64,000 nt of DNA from Sulfitobacter sp. F26169L. Lineage in GTDB: Bacteria; Pseudomonadota; Alphaproteobacteria; Rhodobacterales; Rhodobacteraceae. Of this stretch, positions 39,355 through 50,091 are shown in pieces. The stretch is from contig NZ_JAPMLP010000003.1 in NCBI RefSeq assembly GCF_026410285.1, forward strand, positions 248,001 to 312,000. The letters run 5' to 3'. The notes beneath the pieces are model-generated. The model saw only the letters and a program-made list of their open reading frames with translations, did no database searches and had not been told where the DNA came from. Numbering within the stretch: position 1 is the stretch's first letter; every line of letters starts with the position of its first letter. A program made the translations under genes and the position numbers.

Positions 39355-39394
39355 GAGCCTTATGGCTCTTTTTGTTTGTGGGGGCCTTTGGCCC
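39355..39394 (+). terminator. two tandem terminator-like hairpins opposing the operon
   Basis: On the plus strand GAGCC-TTAT-GGCTC (39355-39368) is followed by TTTTTGTTT, and GGGCC-TTT-GGCCC (39382-39394) by TTGTTTTT. Both have the stem-then-U-run order only on the plus strand, where no gene lies upstream except the antisense of ddl. Confidence 0.5.
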
Positions 39395-39447
39395 TTGTTT
39401 TTATAGATTTGCCGCTTGTCGCGGCGGTCGTCCCTACAAATCGACGA

Positions 39448-40365
39448 TTATTTTTCGCCTATTCGCATAATTTCCCACTGTAACGTGATACCGCTTGAAT
39501 CGTAAACCTTTTTTCGCACGTCTTCGCCCAACCCTTCCAGATCGGCGGCGGTGGCATTACCTGTGTTGATCAAAAAATTGGCGTGTTTGGGCGACATTTG
39601 CGCCCCGCCCCTGCGCGCACCCTTCATCCCTGCGTCCTGAATGACCTTCCACGCCTTCAAATCATGCACATCATCCGCGCGCCCTGTTGAGCTGAAACCC
39701 GCCGGATTGCGAAACGTCGAACCTGCGCTGCGATCCTTAGTCGGCTGGGTTGCGTCGCGTTTGGCCAGCTGCTGTTCCATCCGCGCATGTAGTGCGTCGG
39801 GATCACCCGTGGGTGGTGCGAAGGTGGCGTTGATAATCACGGCACCATCGGGCAGCTCGGTCTGGCGGTATTGGAACTCCAGATCGTCGGCCGTGAGGGT
39901 GATCAGCTCCCCCTGCCGTGTAACGGCCTGTGCGCGTACAAAATGATCCGCAGTATAAGTGCCGTAACATCCCGCATTCATCCGCACCGCGCCCCCGATG
40001 CTTCCCGGAATGGTGCGCAGGAATGTCAGATCCAGCCCGGCATCAGCCGCTTTGCGCGCCACATGCGCACCAAGTGCGGCAGCACCGGCTGTCACTTCGC
40101 CCCTGTCAATGACGATAGAATTGAACCCGCGGCCAAGCCGGATCACAACCGCGCGCAATCCCCCGTCCCTCACAATCAGGTTTGACCCGACGCCCATGGC
40201 GAATACGTCAATCGCCTGACCCAGATCGCGCAGGAAATCTTGCAGATCGTCAACATCGGCAGGCTGAAACAGGAAGTCCGCAGGCCCTCCTACACGCAGC
40301 CACGTCAGATCAGACAGGGATCGCTGCGCGGTCAGCTTGCCGCGCACAACTGGCAAATCGGTCAC
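39448..40365 (-). CDS. murB: UDP-N-acetylenolpyruvoylglucosamine reductase
   Basis: MurB is the FAD enzyme that reduces enolpyruvyl-UDP-GlcNAc to UDP-MurNAc. The 305-residue chain has the FAD-binding [16 protein letters not shown] near residue 22, the [10 protein letters not shown] loop and [17 protein letters not shown], and the catalytic Ser in [10 protein letters not shown]. It is of the shorter type II, lacking the large Tyr loop. It overlaps the upstream DUF2484-like small protein by four bases. murB and ddl are adjacent, as in other members of the group. Confidence 0.97.
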   Translation of the reverse strand: MTDLPVVRGKLTAQRSLSDLTWLRVGGPADFLFQPADVDDLQDFLRDLGQAIDVFAMGVGSNLIVRDGGLRAVVIRLGRGFNSIVIDRGEVTAGAAALGAHVARKAADAGLDLTFLRTIPGSIGGAVRMNAGCYGTYTADHFVRAQAVTRQGELITLTADDLEFQYRQTELPDGAVIINATFAPPTGDPDALHARMEQQLAKRDATQPTKDRSAGSTFRNPAGFSSTGRADDVHDLKAWKVIQDAGMKGARRGGAQMSPKHANFLINTGNATAADLEGLGEDVRKKVYDSSGITLQWEIMRIGEK

Positions 40366-40640
40366 GATGCATCGACCTTGCTGCTGCGAAATCCCCGTAC
40401 AAGACGCCCCAAAAGCCAGCCGACACCCACTGCCGAAATCGCATACATGAGGGAAGCCAGATGCGCAGCCAACGCGGGCGGCGACAGCGGCTTTGCGTCC
40501 AGTCCGAACACCATCCAGAGGGTGTTCAACCCCATACCAACCGCTACAATCAGCACAAACAGACCGAACCGTTTATGATATCCGGCGTAGCCACAGCCGA
40601 ACATCCACACCGCAAGTACAGCCACCAGAAGATAGACCAT
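40362..40640 (-). CDS. small membrane protein, three-helix, between murC and murB
   Basis: A 92-residue protein with three hydrophobic segments (about 2-17, 26-45 and 58-78) and a basic C-terminus. It overlaps murB by four bases (ATGA) and follows the DUF2484 gene with six bases. It is similar in size and position to the DUF2484 proteins beside it but I do not see a clear sequence match. Function unknown; translational coupling suggests a role linked to wall synthesis or only a shared transcript. Confidence 0.68.
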   Translation of the reverse strand: MVYLLVAVLAVWMFGCGYAGYHKRFGLFVLIVAVGMGLNTLWMVFGLDAKPLSPPALAAHLASLMYAISAVGVGWLLGRLVRGFRSSKVDAS

Positions 40641-40646
40641 TACAAA

Positions 40647-40907
40647 TTACTCCGCAGGGGTGTTGCGGCCACCACGGCGCAACCATCGCCCCAAATAGAT
40701 CACCGGCCAGCGCAGAACCGAACACGCCCCCGCCAGCACCAGCAAGCCGATCCACGGACCGTGCTGCATCACGACATATCCCAGGATCGGTATGCCCACG
40801 GCAACCAGTATATAGGCATTGCGCCAGTGATAGTCACGGCTGGGCGTCATGGCCAGAACGTTGGCGATCAGTGCCCATAGGCAGGCAAGCAGAAGAGAAG
40901 CGCTCAT
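40647..40907 (-). CDS. DUF2484 family membrane protein (copy 1)
   Basis: An 86-residue hydrophobic protein with three helices, of the DUF2484 type. The shared pattern with the next gene is an N-terminal Leu/Ala helix, a YILVAVGIPILGYV helix, and a closing segment LVLAGACSVLRWPVIYLGRWLRRG, which aligns with AAFVSMFRNPLRYIAARLRG in the neighbour. The family is largely confined to Rhodobacteraceae and has no known function. Confidence 0.75.
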   Translation of the reverse strand: MSASLLLACLWALIANVLAMTPSRDYHWRNAYILVAVGIPILGYVVMQHGPWIGLLVLAGACSVLRWPVIYLGRWLRRGGRNTPAE

Positions 40908-41155
40908 TCAGGGATCTCCGGGTTTTCACCCCGCAAACGCGCCGCGATATAGCGCAGCGGATTGCGGAACATGGATACAAACGCGGCCAGCCCGAGCAGC
41001 GCGTAAATCCAGCCGAACTGGAAGCCCGCCATGACGATCAGCACCGGCGCGGCGACCAGCAGCGCAATACCGGGAACATACTGCCGCCGCATCGGCAACA
41101 TCGCCGTGGCAGCAGACGCAAACACCCAAGCAATCGAAAGCCAGATCAACGTCAT
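40904..41155 (-). CDS. DUF2484 family membrane protein (copy 2)
   Basis: An 83-residue protein with the same layout as copy 1: three hydrophobic segments followed by a basic R/K-rich end (SMFRNPLRYIAARLRGENP). It overlaps copy 1 by four bases and the upstream 107-residue protein by four. The two copies look like a tandem duplication. Confidence 0.75.
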   Translation of the reverse strand: MTLIWLSIAWVFASAATAMLPMRRQYVPGIALLVAAPVLIVMAGFQFGWIYALLGLAAFVSMFRNPLRYIAARLRGENPEIPE

Positions 41156-41475
41156 GCGCGGTGCCCTTTAATGCGGGAGTAGGCAAACGAAGCAAGTGCA
41201 CCGGCAGCAATACCAGCAGCGATCCACACTCCGCTATACGCAACGATGATCACCAGCGGTTTCAGCACATCCGCCTGCATCATGTAACGCCATGTGGACA
41301 GGATGGTTGCATCGGCATGTTCCAGACTGCGCAGGGCAAAATAGACGAAAGGCGCGATGATATACAGCAATAGCAGCACACAGCAGATTGTCACCGTCCG
41401 AAGGACGCCGAAAAGAAACACCATCGGCACAGCGCCAAACGGCAAAAGCAGTAAAAGGGCCGCAAACCAGGTCAC
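41152..41475 (-). CDS. three-helix membrane protein directly after murC
   Basis: A 107-residue protein with hydrophobic segments at about 2-20, 27-48 and 73-97 and a C-terminal basic tail (SRIKGHRA). Its start overlaps the murC stop by four bases, so it is probably translated by coupling. No family recognised. Confidence 0.68.
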   Translation of the reverse strand: MTWFAALLLLLPFGAVPMVFLFGVLRTVTICCVLLLLYIIAPFVYFALRSLEHADATILSTWRYMMQADVLKPLVIIVAYSGVWIAAGIAAGALASFAYSRIKGHRA

Positions 41476-42887
41476 GCAGCCGCACCTTTCAGCGCGCGCA
41501 GCGCGTCCGGTAGATCGTTGACCCAGTTACTGATTGTTCCCGCACCGAGGCAGATAACCATATCACCTGCACGCGCTTGCTCGGCGACAAGGCGGGCGAT
41601 GTCGTCGGGTCCGTCAATACGGCGCGCATGGCGGTGGCCATGCTGGATCAAGCCGGACACCAATGCATCACGGTCCGCGCCTTCGATCGGATCCTCACCT
41701 GCGGCGTAGACTTCTGTAATGCCGACAACATCACTATCGTTGAAACAGGCACAGAACTCATCGAAATGATGACTCAGGCGGGAATAGCGGTGCGGCTGGT
41801 GAATGGCGATGACACGCCCCTCGGCAGATTGACGCGCGGCCTTCAGGGCGGCGGCAATTTCAACCGGATGGTGCGCATAATCGTCAATGATCGTGACGCC
41901 ATCAACAACGCCCACCTTGGTAAAGCGGCGGTTCACCCCTCCAAAGCCTTCAAGTGCTGCGCGGATTTCCTCGGTCTTCATGCCCAGATGCCGCGCCACA
42001 GCAACCGCCGCCAGCGCGTTGGAAACGTTATGATCGCCCGGCATCGGCAGCTGGCAATCCTTGATCACGATATCGTCGTTTTGCAGATGCACATCAAAAT
42101 GCGCCACACCGTTCTTATACTGCAATCCCACGGCTCGCACATCGGCCTGCGCGTTGAAGCCATATGTAATCACGCGGCGGTCGGTGATCTTGCCCACAAG
42201 GTTCTGCACCTCGGGGTGATCAATGCAGCACACCGCTACACCGTAAAACGGAATGTTGGAGGTGAAATCGAGGAACCCCTGACGCAAATTCTCGATCGTG
42301 CCCCAATGCTCCATATGCTCGGGGTCAATGTTGGTCACGATGGCGATGGTGGCAGGCAGGCGGTTGAAGGTGCCGTCACTCTCGTCGGCCTCTACCACCA
42401 TCCACTCGCCCTCGCCCTTGCGCGCGTTACTGCCATAGGCGTGGATGATGCCGCCGTTCACTACAGTGGGATCAAACCCGCCGCCATCCAGCAGAGCCGC
42501 AACCATTGTCGTCGTGGTGGTTTTGCCGTGAGTGCCTGCAACGGCGATATTTGATTTCAGCCGCATCAGTTCGGCCAGCATTTCGGCACGGCGCACAATC
42601 GGCAGGCCCATCTCGCGCGCGGCGTCCAGTTCAGGGTTGCCCTGCTTGATCGCGGAGGAAATCACAACAACCTGTGCGTTCTTGATATTTTCAGCGCTCT
42701 GACCTTCGAATATTCTAGCGCCCAGCTCGGCCAGCCGATCGGTAATCGGCGTGGATTTCAGATCAGAACCCTGCACGTCATAGCCGTGATTCAACAAAAC
42801 CTCGGCAATACCCGACATGCCGATACCGCCGATCCCGACGAAATGAATGGCGCCCACATCTCCGGGCAATTTGGTTGCGGCGTTCAT
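41472..42887 (-). CDS. murC: UDP-N-acetylmuramate-L-alanine ligase
   Basis: MurC adds the first residue, L-Ala, to UDP-MurNAc. The start at 42887 gives [18 protein letters not shown], the usual N-terminus just before the GGIGMSG nucleotide loop; an earlier in-frame start adds 48 residues of murG-overlapping, unrelated sequence. The 471-residue chain has the P-loop [11 protein letters not shown] (about 117-127). The ATG overlaps the murG stop (ATGA). Confidence 0.97.
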   Translation of the reverse strand: MNAATKLPGDVGAIHFVGIGGIGMSGIAEVLLNHGYDVQGSDLKSTPITDRLAELGARIFEGQSAENIKNAQVVVISSAIKQGNPELDAAREMGLPIVRRAEMLAELMRLKSNIAVAGTHGKTTTTTMVAALLDGGGFDPTVVNGGIIHAYGSNARKGEGEWMVVEADESDGTFNRLPATIAIVTNIDPEHMEHWGTIENLRQGFLDFTSNIPFYGVAVCCIDHPEVQNLVGKITDRRVITYGFNAQADVRAVGLQYKNGVAHFDVHLQNDDIVIKDCQLPMPGDHNVSNALAAVAVARHLGMKTEEIRAALEGFGGVNRRFTKVGVVDGVTIIDDYAHHPVEIAAALKAARQSAEGRVIAIHQPHRYSRLSHHFDEFCACFNDSDVVGITEVYAAGEDPIEGADRDALVSGLIQHGHRHARRIDGPDDIARLVAEQARAGDMVICLGAGTISNWVNDLPDALRALKGAAA

Positions 42888-43990
42888 TGGCTGGGCTCCT
42901 TGGGGATGGTTAGGTTTTCGACCATATCGGCAAGCGTTTCCGCCGCCTCCGGCTTGCCCAACGACAATGCGCTGTTGGCCATTTTGGTGGCAGCAGGACC
43001 GTTGGTGAGGATCATCTGGATGTATTCGCACAGACTGTCGGGATAGGCGGCCTCTTCGCGGATCAAAATAGCTGCCTCAGCGTCAACCAACCCTTGCGCA
43101 TTGGCAACCTGATGATCCCCAGCAGCAGCGGCAAACGGGATCAGGATTGCGGGCCGCCCGATGACGGTAATATCAGCAATCGAAGACGCACCCGAGCGGC
43201 TGATGACAAGTTGTGCTTCGGACATGCGCCGCGGGACATCGTGGAAAAACGGCTGCACATCCGCATTGATACCATTCTCGGCATAGTATTCGGAAACGCG
43301 TGTTGCGTCTTCGTCGCGGGCCTGATGGCTGACGCGAATGTTACGCAGCATTTCCATAGGCAAGGCGGCAATAGCTGGTGGCACCACGTCACTGAGGATG
43401 CGCGCCCCTTGCGATCCGCCCATTACCAGCAACTCCATCGGGTAATCACCGGGCGCGATATAGCCTGCGCCCGCACGCTCCAGAACAGCAGCACGCACCG
43501 GATTACCCACATGCACACCGTTCACGCCCTCGGGCAACGTTGTCGGCCATGTTCCGCAGGCAACAGCATCCACGCGTCTGGCAAACACTTCGTTTACGCG
43601 ACCGAGGACGCCGTTTTGTTCATGAATCATCCGCGGCAGGCGCAATATCCACGCAGCCCCGATTGCCGGGATCGACGGGTACCCGCCAAAACCGACAACA
43701 GCGGCAGGCTTATCGCGCAGCATCCGCCACACGGACCTGACCGTGCCAGCCGCAATGCGAAACGGCACCAAGGCCTTCGTCCAAATACCGCCGCGCGCAA
43801 ACGTCGCGCTTGCGATCTGTTCAATCTCCACAGCGTCAGAAAAACCGCTTGTGTATCGTGCCCCGCGGGCATCGGTGCTCAGCTTGACGCGCCAGCCGCG
43901 CGCCAGCATCACCTCTGCCAGTGCCTGTGCGGGAAACATATGCCCGCCGGTCCCTCCGGCTGCAATCACAAGAAGCGGTGCCCGGTTCAT
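42884..43990 (-). CDS. murG: UDP-GlcNAc:undecaprenyl-PP-MurNAc-pentapeptide transferase
   Basis: MurG transfers GlcNAc to lipid I, making lipid II at the inner face of the membrane. The 368-residue GT-B protein begins [14 protein letters not shown] (glycine-rich loop), has [13 protein letters not shown] near residue 120 and the C-terminal donor-site stretch [23 protein letters not shown]. It overlaps ftsW and murC by four bases at each end. Confidence 0.97.
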   Translation of the reverse strand: MNRAPLLVIAAGGTGGHMFPAQALAEVMLARGWRVKLSTDARGARYTSGFSDAVEIEQIASATFARGGIWTKALVPFRIAAGTVRSVWRMLRDKPAAVVGFGGYPSIPAIGAAWILRLPRMIHEQNGVLGRVNEVFARRVDAVACGTWPTTLPEGVNGVHVGNPVRAAVLERAGAGYIAPGDYPMELLVMGGSQGARILSDVVPPAIAALPMEMLRNIRVSHQARDEDATRVSEYYAENGINADVQPFFHDVPRRMSEAQLVISRSGASSIADITVIGRPAILIPFAAAAGDHQVANAQGLVDAEAAILIREEAAYPDSLCEYIQMILTNGPAATKMANSALSLGKPEAAETLADMVENLTIPKEPSQ

Positions 43991-45153
43991 GTCCTGCTCC
44001 GCGCCAGCAGGGCGCTGATTTCACCTTGCGGGCGAGTGCGCGTGAACGCCAGCAACATCCCCAGCGCAATGCCAGAGGCGATAACGGACGAACCGCCATA
44101 GCTAACGAACGGCAATGTCATTCCTTTGGCTGGCAACAAACGCACGGCAACCCCCATATTGATCATCGCCTGCACGCCGAACATGCAGGCCAGACCAGTT
44201 CCTGCAAGGCGGATAAACGGGTCACGTTCCCGCACTAGGCGCAGCAATGAGCGGACCACAACAGAGGCATAAAGCGCGATGATGCACAGCACCAGCACCA
44301 GTCCGTATTCCTCTGCCGCGACCGCAATGATAAAGTCGGTATGCGCATCGGGAAGTGACCATTTCACTTCCCCCTCGCCCACACCAACGCCAAACAAGCC
44401 ACCCTCGCGGATTGCATTGGTCGCATATCCCAGCTGGGTTGTCGGATCGACATCCACGCTAAGGAAGCCATCAATGCGGCGGGCAAAATGTTCCGAGCTA
44501 GCATAGGCAAAATAGCCTGCCATCACAACCAGCCCCGCCATACCGACCAGCAGCACCATCGGCGCACCGGCGACAAAATACATCACACCCCAACCGAACA
44601 GCACCAGACATGCCTGACCGAAATCGGGTTGCAATGCCAACATCAAAACGATTGTTATACACAGTCCGAATGACCATGCTTTGCCTGGGGGGCCGTTAAT
44701 CTCAAGGCTGGCGGCCATCATCCACGCGGCAACAACCACAAAACCGGGCTTGAGGAATTCGGAGGGCTGCACAGACGCAAAACCGAGGCTATACCAGCGC
44801 GTTGCGCCCTTACCAAAATCTGTCCCGAACACCGGCAGGAACATCAGGGCGACAAAAGATGCAAGAAACCCCAAAACCGCCAGCCGCCGCACCATTGTCG
44901 GCGACATCATGGATGTCAGCATCATCGCAATCATCGCGAGTCCACCAAAGAACGCTTGCCGCTGGACATAGTGAAACGGCTCAAACCCGTTTTTTTCTGC
45001 AAGTGGCGGTGAGGCTGCAAGGCCCAACAACATGCCAACGCCAAACAGCATCAAAATGCAGGACAACGCCCATTTGTCGAGCGTCCGCCACCACTTGGGG
45101 AGGATTGGTTCGCCGTCCCTGACGGGAACCGCGCCATAAACCATTTCTGTCAT
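43987..45153 (-). CDS. ftsW: peptidoglycan polymerase FtsW
   Basis: FtsW is the SEDS glycosyltransferase that polymerises septal peptidoglycan together with FtsI. The 388-residue protein has 9-10 membrane segments and the family motifs [17 protein letters not shown] near residue 125 and [18 protein letters not shown] near the C-terminus. Its start lies 110 bases from the end of the peroxiredoxin-like gene, and this gap contains competing hairpins. Confidence 0.96.
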   Translation of the reverse strand: MTEMVYGAVPVRDGEPILPKWWRTLDKWALSCILMLFGVGMLLGLAASPPLAEKNGFEPFHYVQRQAFFGGLAMIAMMLTSMMSPTMVRRLAVLGFLASFVALMFLPVFGTDFGKGATRWYSLGFASVQPSEFLKPGFVVVAAWMMAASLEINGPPGKAWSFGLCITIVLMLALQPDFGQACLVLFGWGVMYFVAGAPMVLLVGMAGLVVMAGYFAYASSEHFARRIDGFLSVDVDPTTQLGYATNAIREGGLFGVGVGEGEVKWSLPDAHTDFIIAVAAEEYGLVLVLCIIALYASVVVRSLLRLVRERDPFIRLAGTGLACMFGVQAMINMGVAVRLLPAKGMTLPFVSYGGSSVIASGIALGMLLAFTRTRPQGEISALLARSRT

Positions 45154-45180
45154 GGGTACGTGCCTTAAACTGCCTGTGCG

Positions 45181-45239
45181 CCCCCTTTGCGGGGGTCTAG
45201 CCCTGACTGTAACGCGTAAATCTGTGCGCGGCTAGACCC
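45181..45239 (-). promoter_or_regulatory. competing hairpins in the ftsW leader
   Basis: GGGTCTAGCC (45193-45202) and GGCTAGACCC (45230-45239) are a perfect 10-bp inverted repeat with 27 bases between them. CCCCC (45181-45185) and GGGGG (45191-45195) form a second hairpin that shares three bases with the first, so only one can form fully. No T run follows in the minus direction. Confidence 0.45.
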
Positions 45240-45262
45240 TTTGCCCTGTTTTAAATCGCTGA

Positions 45263-45787
45263 TCAGCGCACATGTGTTCCACGAACAGGGTAATCGTTTT
45301 TGCGGATAAACTTGATACCACTCAAGAGACTATCCAGATCGGGCCGTGAAAATGGTGCGTTGGACACATCTACGATCTGGATCGCGCCGTCAGCATTTAT
45401 TACAAACAAACCCGGCTCGGAGAACGGCCGGTCGGTTTCCTTTTCGCTGCGCGGATCGGATATATAAAGGCCAAGCGCATCCATCTGATCCAAGCTCAAG
45501 TCATAACCGATCGGCAGCGTCAGTTCTTTTTCATCACGGAACGCGCGTGCCTTTTCTTCTGGATCACCAGACACGGTGACGACATCAACTCCCAGATCAT
45601 TGAAATCGGCTTCAAGCTGTTGAAGCGTGGCCAGATAAGACTTACACAACGGGCAATGAAGGCCACGGTAAACCACCACCAATTGCCAATCGTGACCGCC
45701 TTGCGGCACACCGAGTGTCAGGGTGCCACCGCCCAATCTCGGTACTTCTGTCTTTGGAAAAATGCTCGCTGCGGGAAGGGCTGTCAT
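45263..45787 (-). CDS. peroxiredoxin-like (AhpC/TSA, redoxin) protein
   Basis: A 174-residue thioredoxin-fold protein with VVVYRGLHCPLCKSYLATLQQ near residue 35, a CxxC-type site (CPLC) in the position where peroxiredoxin-like proteins have their peroxidatic Cys, and the conserved VSGDPEEKARAF. AGGAGAGAACAT precedes the start at 45787. It lies inside the dcw cluster between murD and ftsW, next to the plus-strand flavoprotein. The role is presumably peroxide or disulfide handling; the electron donor is unknown. Confidence 0.82.
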   Translation of the reverse strand: MTALPAASIFPKTEVPRLGGGTLTLGVPQGGHDWQLVVVYRGLHCPLCKSYLATLQQLEADFNDLGVDVVTVSGDPEEKARAFRDEKELTLPIGYDLSLDQMDALGLYISDPRSEKETDRPFSEPGLFVINADGAIQIVDVSNAPFSRPDLDSLLSGIKFIRKNDYPVRGTHVR

Positions 45788-45895
45788 ATGTTCTCTCCTG
45801 ATTTGAATATTGATCACCTAACCAACACATTCTAGACCACAAGCCCTGTTCACGAACGCTTGACCACCCGCACGGCATAGGGCACCTGAAGTCCC

Positions 45896-47071
45896 ATGGA
45901 ATACGATACAGCAATCATTGGTGCAGGTGCCGCAGGCATGATGTGTGCAGCGCATCTGAACGGGCGCACGTTGCTGGTGGATCATGCCAAGGCGGCGGGT
46001 GAGAAGATCCGCATTTCGGGCGGGGGACGGTGCAACTTTACCAATCTCTACACCGATCCCGATGCTTTCATCAGCGCCAATCCACATTTCGCTAAATCGG
46101 CGCTTGCCCGCTATACCCAATGGGATTTTATCACACTGGTGGAGGCGCACGGCATCGCGTGGCACGAGAAAACGCTGGGCCAGCTGTTTTGCGACAACAG
46201 CGCAAAAGACATTATCGCGATGTTGCACAAACTGATGGCCGCGCGTGATGTCAACTTGCAGTTGAAAAGCCAGATCAGCGACGTGGAAAAACAAGGGGAA
46301 CACTTCACCTTCACGCTGGAAGGCCCTGATAAAAAACAAAGAGTAACAGCGCGAAACCTGATCATCGCAACTGGCGGAAAATCCATTCCAAAAATGGGTG
46401 CTACGGGGTTTGCCTATGATATCGCGCAGCAATTCGGGCTGCCCGTCACACAGACGCGCCCTGCATTGGTGCCGTTCACATTTTCGGACGGTCGGTTTGC
46501 CGAAATCTCGGGCGTTGCCACGCCTGCGCGTGTTCATGCAGACGGGCCGGTGTTTGAAGAGGCCCTTTTGTTCACACATCGCGGCCTGTCCGGCCCGGCG
46601 ATCCTGCAAGCATCCTCTTACTGGACAGAGGGCGCGCCTGTGACGCTCAACATTGTTCCCGATGGTCTATACGAGGCCCTGCGCCAACAGCGACAGGAGG
46701 CGGGCCGGCGCAATTTTACAACCGAGCTTTCGCGCCATCTGCCCGCCCGGCTGGTGGAGCATTTGGCCGGTCGGTTCGATCTGGGCGGAAATCTGGCGGA
46801 TTGGTCCGACAAACGGCTTGGCGCATTGATCGAAGGACTACGTGAGTGGAAGCTAACCCCGAATGGCACCGAAGGGTATCGCACCGCAGAGGTCACGCTG
46901 GGCGGTATCGACACGGATGCAATCAACGCCCGCACCATGGCTGCCAAGGATCATTCCGGCCTATACTTCATCGGTGAGGCGCTGGATGTCACGGGCTGGC
47001 TGGGCGGATACAATTTTCAATGGGCGTGGTCGTCTGCAATGGCAGCGGCCAGCGCAATCAACGACCACTAG
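45896..47071 (+). CDS. HI0933-family NAD(P)/FAD-dependent oxidoreductase
   Basis: A 391-residue flavoprotein of the HI0933/YhiN family. The Rossmann loop [16 protein letters not shown] is at the N-terminus, followed by [11 protein letters not shown], which is diagnostic of the family, and [17 protein letters not shown]. The C-terminal [19 protein letters not shown] completes the FAD site. It is the only plus-strand gene within the dcw cluster and overlaps the end of murD by four bases. Function unknown. Confidence 0.9.
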   Translation: MEYDTAIIGAGAAGMMCAAHLNGRTLLVDHAKAAGEKIRISGGGRCNFTNLYTDPDAFISANPHFAKSALARYTQWDFITLVEAHGIAWHEKTLGQLFCDNSAKDIIAMLHKLMAARDVNLQLKSQISDVEKQGEHFTFTLEGPDKKQRVTARNLIIATGGKSIPKMGATGFAYDIAQQFGLPVTQTRPALVPFTFSDGRFAEISGVATPARVHADGPVFEEALLFTHRGLSGPAILQASSYWTEGAPVTLNIVPDGLYEALRQQRQEAGRRNFTTELSRHLPARLVEHLAGRFDLGGNLADWSDKRLGALIEGLREWKLTPNGTEGYRTAEVTLGGIDTDAINARTMAAKDHSGLYFIGEALDVTGWLGGYNFQWAWSSAMAAASAINDH

Positions 47072-48465
47072 CCAAGATGCGCCTTAACCAGCCGCACAAA
47101 ATCGTCACCGCGTTTTTCAAAACTGTCGTATTGATCAAAACTGGCGGCGGCGGGCGCCAACAGCACCACGTCCCCTGCCTCGGCATCCGCAATTGCGCGT
47201 GAAACGGCTGTGTCCATGGTTGTGCACACCTCTGCTTCTACATTCAGTTGCATCGCAAACCCCGCGGCCTCCCGCCCAATCACATAGGCTTTGCGCACCG
47301 TATCCGCAGCCCCCGCCAGTCCGGACAGACCGCCCTCTTTCTCCAACCCGCCACAGATCCAGCGGATATTTGTGAATGCCGCCAGCGCTTTGGCTGCCGA
47401 ATCGACATTGGTGGCCTTGCTGTCATTCACAAACCTGACGCCATCCTTTTCACCGATTGTCTGACTGCGGTGGGGCAATCCGCCAAAGCTGTGAAAGGCT
47501 GCTTCGATCACCTTGGGCGCCAGACCCAGTGCGCGGCACGCGGCGTAAGCACAGCAAGCGTTCTGGTGGTTGTGTGATCCGGGCAATCCGGCAACGCCGC
47601 GCAGATCAATCGATGCTGCCTGTTTGCCGTTGCGGTACTCGCTCAGAAACCCTTTGCGCGCAAACACCTGCCAGCCGGGGCCGGTCAGCTTTCGCGCAAC
47701 GCTCACGCGGATCACACGATCATCAACCGCCCCTTCGCTGAGCTGCCCTGCCAGAAATGCGCCCTCGGCCTCATCCACACCGACGATGGCACGGTCTGGC
47801 CCGCCTTCGGCAAATAGGCGCCGCTTGGCCGCGAAATAGCCGCCCATGCCAGCGTGACGGTCAAGATGATCCGGCGACAGGTTGGTCAATACGGCCACAT
47901 CAGGCGTCAGATTGCGCGCCAGATCAGTCTGGTAGCTGGACAATTCCAGCACAACCACCCCGCCCGAGGACGCAGGCTCGATATCCAGAACACCGCGCCC
48001 GATGTTACCCGCCAGTTGCGCGTTGCGCCCCGCATGTTCAAGAATGTGGTGGATCAGCGCGGATGTGGTCGATTTCCCGTTTGATCCAGTCACCGCCACA
48101 ACGCGCGGCGCGATATCGAAGTTGTTCCACTCGGATGTAGCGAAGCTTTGGAAAAACAGGCCGATATCGTTATCGACAGGCACACCGGCCTCTAACGCCG
48201 CCGCAACGACAGGATTGGGCACTGGGTAAAGATGCGGAATACCCGGACTGACGATCAGCCGCGCGATACCTTCAAACGCGCCCTGTTTGGTCAGCTCGGC
48301 ACATGCAAAACCTTCGGCCTCTGCTGCCGCGCGTGCCTTTGGGTTGTCATCCCAGCAAAGCGGCTCTGCCCCGCCCGCCCTAAGTGCACGCGCAGCCGAC
48401 AGACCGGAACGGCCCAACCCCAATACGGCAACTTTTGCGCCGCCAAGCCCCTGTACCGGTATCAT
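47068..48465 (-). CDS. murD: UDP-N-acetylmuramoyl-L-alanine-D-glutamate ligase
   Basis: MurD adds D-glutamate to UDP-MurNAc-L-Ala. The start at 48465 is used since homologues begin near [20 protein letters not shown]; an ATG 11 codons earlier is less likely. The 465-residue protein has the ATP loop [13 protein letters not shown] (about 117-129), [13 protein letters not shown], and the C-terminal [17 protein letters not shown]. Confidence 0.97.
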   Translation of the reverse strand: MIPVQGLGGAKVAVLGLGRSGLSAARALRAGGAEPLCWDDNPKARAAAEAEGFACAELTKQGAFEGIARLIVSPGIPHLYPVPNPVVAAALEAGVPVDNDIGLFFQSFATSEWNNFDIAPRVVAVTGSNGKSTTSALIHHILEHAGRNAQLAGNIGRGVLDIEPASSGGVVVLELSSYQTDLARNLTPDVAVLTNLSPDHLDRHAGMGGYFAAKRRLFAEGGPDRAIVGVDEAEGAFLAGQLSEGAVDDRVIRVSVARKLTGPGWQVFARKGFLSEYRNGKQAASIDLRGVAGLPGSHNHQNACCAYAACRALGLAPKVIEAAFHSFGGLPHRSQTIGEKDGVRFVNDSKATNVDSAAKALAAFTNIRWICGGLEKEGGLSGLAGAADTVRKAYVIGREAAGFAMQLNVEAEVCTTMDTAVSRAIADAEAGDVVLLAPAAASFDQYDSFEKRGDDFVRLVKAHLG

Positions 48466-48540
48466 TTTTGCCGCCCCCTGTTTTGTCAGCCAGTGCAAAT
48501 GTCACACTGATCAGAACCCCGTATTCAGCACCTGCGCCGT

Positions 48541-48933
48541 TCAGGTGGCCTCGGCCAACGCAGACAGCAAGGCCACAGCCCGCGCAGCATCCTGGGCAGG
48601 CACAAAAGCATGATCGTGGTGCGCACCGGCAACCATGTTGCATGCAATGCCTGCACGCGCCAGTTCACCCGCCACGGCGGCAGTCAGCCCCACACCGTCA
48701 AGCGCGGAATGAACCGTGAACGTGATCCGCATCATGGGCAGCGCGCTTTGCAATCCATGCTCAGCCGCGACATCTTCCGACAGGATCAGCGATAGTCCCT
48801 CGTCCTCACGAAAGCTGGCGAGCGCCTGCGGCAACAGCTCTTCGGGGGCAGTGCAGAAATGATAAACCGTTTCATCAAGCAGCGGAGCCATGCCGGAAAT
48901 CATCGCCCGTGTGTCTTTTACCGCTTGCGACAT
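48541..48933 (-). CDS. ACT domain protein between mraY and murD
   Basis: A 130-residue protein with a double ACT-like layout: a first half ending in SLILSEDVAAEHG and a second with RITFTVHSALDGVGLTAAVAGELARAGIACN, typical of amino-acid-sensing ACT domains. Its ATG overlaps the mraY stop (TAATG), so it is translationally coupled to wall synthesis genes. Whether it senses an amino acid of the peptide stem or only shares the transcript is not known. Confidence 0.8.
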   Translation of the reverse strand: MSQAVKDTRAMISGMAPLLDETVYHFCTAPEELLPQALASFREDEGLSLILSEDVAAEHGLQSALPMMRITFTVHSALDGVGLTAAVAGELARAGIACNMVAGAHHDHAFVPAQDAARAVALLSALAEAT

Positions 48934-50015
48934 TACCGGACCTTTAGTGTGGCCAGACCGATCAACGCCAGGATCAGCGAAATAATCCAGAAGCGGATCA
49001 CAATCTGCGGCTCTGCCCAGCCCTTCTTCTCATAATGGTGATGGATCGGGGCCATCAGAAACACCCGCTTTCCGGTGCGCTTGAAATAAAGCACTTGCAC
49101 AATCACCGACAGCGCCTCGACCACAAACAGGCCACCGACAATGCCCAGAACCAGCTCGTGCTTGGTTGCCACTGCAATCGCGCCCAACGCGCCGCCCAGC
49201 GCAAGCGACCCGGTATCGCCCATAAACACTGCCGCAGGTGGTGCATTGTACCACAAGAACCCGAGGCCACCGCCAAAGATACCTGCGGTAAAGACCAGCA
49301 ACTCTCCCGTACCGGGAACGTAATGGACATCGAGATATTCTGTGAAATCAACACGGCCAACGGCATAAGCAATAACACCCAGCGTCCCCGCCGCGATCAT
49401 CACAGGCATGATCGCCAGCCCGTCCAGCCCGTCGGTAAGGTTCACCGCATTGGCAGCACCAACGATCACGATCATAGCGAACGGAACAAATACAAATCCA
49501 AGATTGATCAAGGTGTTCTTGAATACCGGCAGCGCCAGTTGCGCTTGTAAGTGTTCGGGATGATAGGCTGCGGCCCAGTAACCGGCGATTCCCGCAATTG
49601 CAAATCCCAGCAGCAGCCGCAGTCTTGATGATACACCGGCAACGGTTTGCTTGCTTACCTTGGCGTAATCATCTGCAAACCCGATAACAGCGAAGCTCAT
49701 CGTGACGAAAAGAACCATCCAGATGAAGGGGTTATCCAGACGCGCCCACAAAAGCGTCGAGGTAAGTAGCGCGCCGACAATCAGCAAACCGCCCATGGTT
49801 GGGGTGCCAGCTTTGGCGAAATGCCCTTCGGGACCGTCATCGCGGATCGGCTGGCCCTTGCCCTGTGTACGGCGCAACATGTTGATCAGCGGCTTGCCAA
49901 AGATGAACCCGAATATCAGCGCCGTGAGGAATGCGCCGCCTGCGCGAAATGTGATGTAGCGGAAAAGGTTAAAAAAATCGCCGCCATCCGACAGCAGTGT
50001 CAACCAATAGAGCAT
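48933..50015 (-). CDS. mraY: phospho-MurNAc-pentapeptide transferase
   Basis: MraY moves phospho-MurNAc-pentapeptide onto undecaprenyl phosphate, forming lipid I in the inner membrane. The 360-residue protein has about ten membrane helices and the diagnostic motifs GFADDYAKV (Asp pair), [13 protein letters not shown] and [12 protein letters not shown]. It lies between murF and the ACT gene; 76 bases separate it from murF. Confidence 0.98.
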   Translation of the reverse strand: MLYWLTLLSDGGDFFNLFRYITFRAGGAFLTALIFGFIFGKPLINMLRRTQGKGQPIRDDGPEGHFAKAGTPTMGGLLIVGALLTSTLLWARLDNPFIWMVLFVTMSFAVIGFADDYAKVSKQTVAGVSSRLRLLLGFAIAGIAGYWAAAYHPEHLQAQLALPVFKNTLINLGFVFVPFAMIVIVGAANAVNLTDGLDGLAIMPVMIAAGTLGVIAYAVGRVDFTEYLDVHYVPGTGELLVFTAGIFGGGLGFLWYNAPPAAVFMGDTGSLALGGALGAIAVATKHELVLGIVGGLFVVEALSVIVQVLYFKRTGKRVFLMAPIHHHYEKKGWAEPQIVIRFWIISLILALIGLATLKVR

Positions 50016-50091
50016 ACATCGTCCTTACTTGTTAAGCCGCACCGATGCCCACATGTTGTAGGAATCGTCACCACTTCCCCTGCATAGGGCA

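Noticed and set aside
45154-45262. tRNA-like fold in the ftsW leader
   Set aside because: The strong inverted repeat prompted a check, but no T-arm, anticodon arm or CCA-type end is present.
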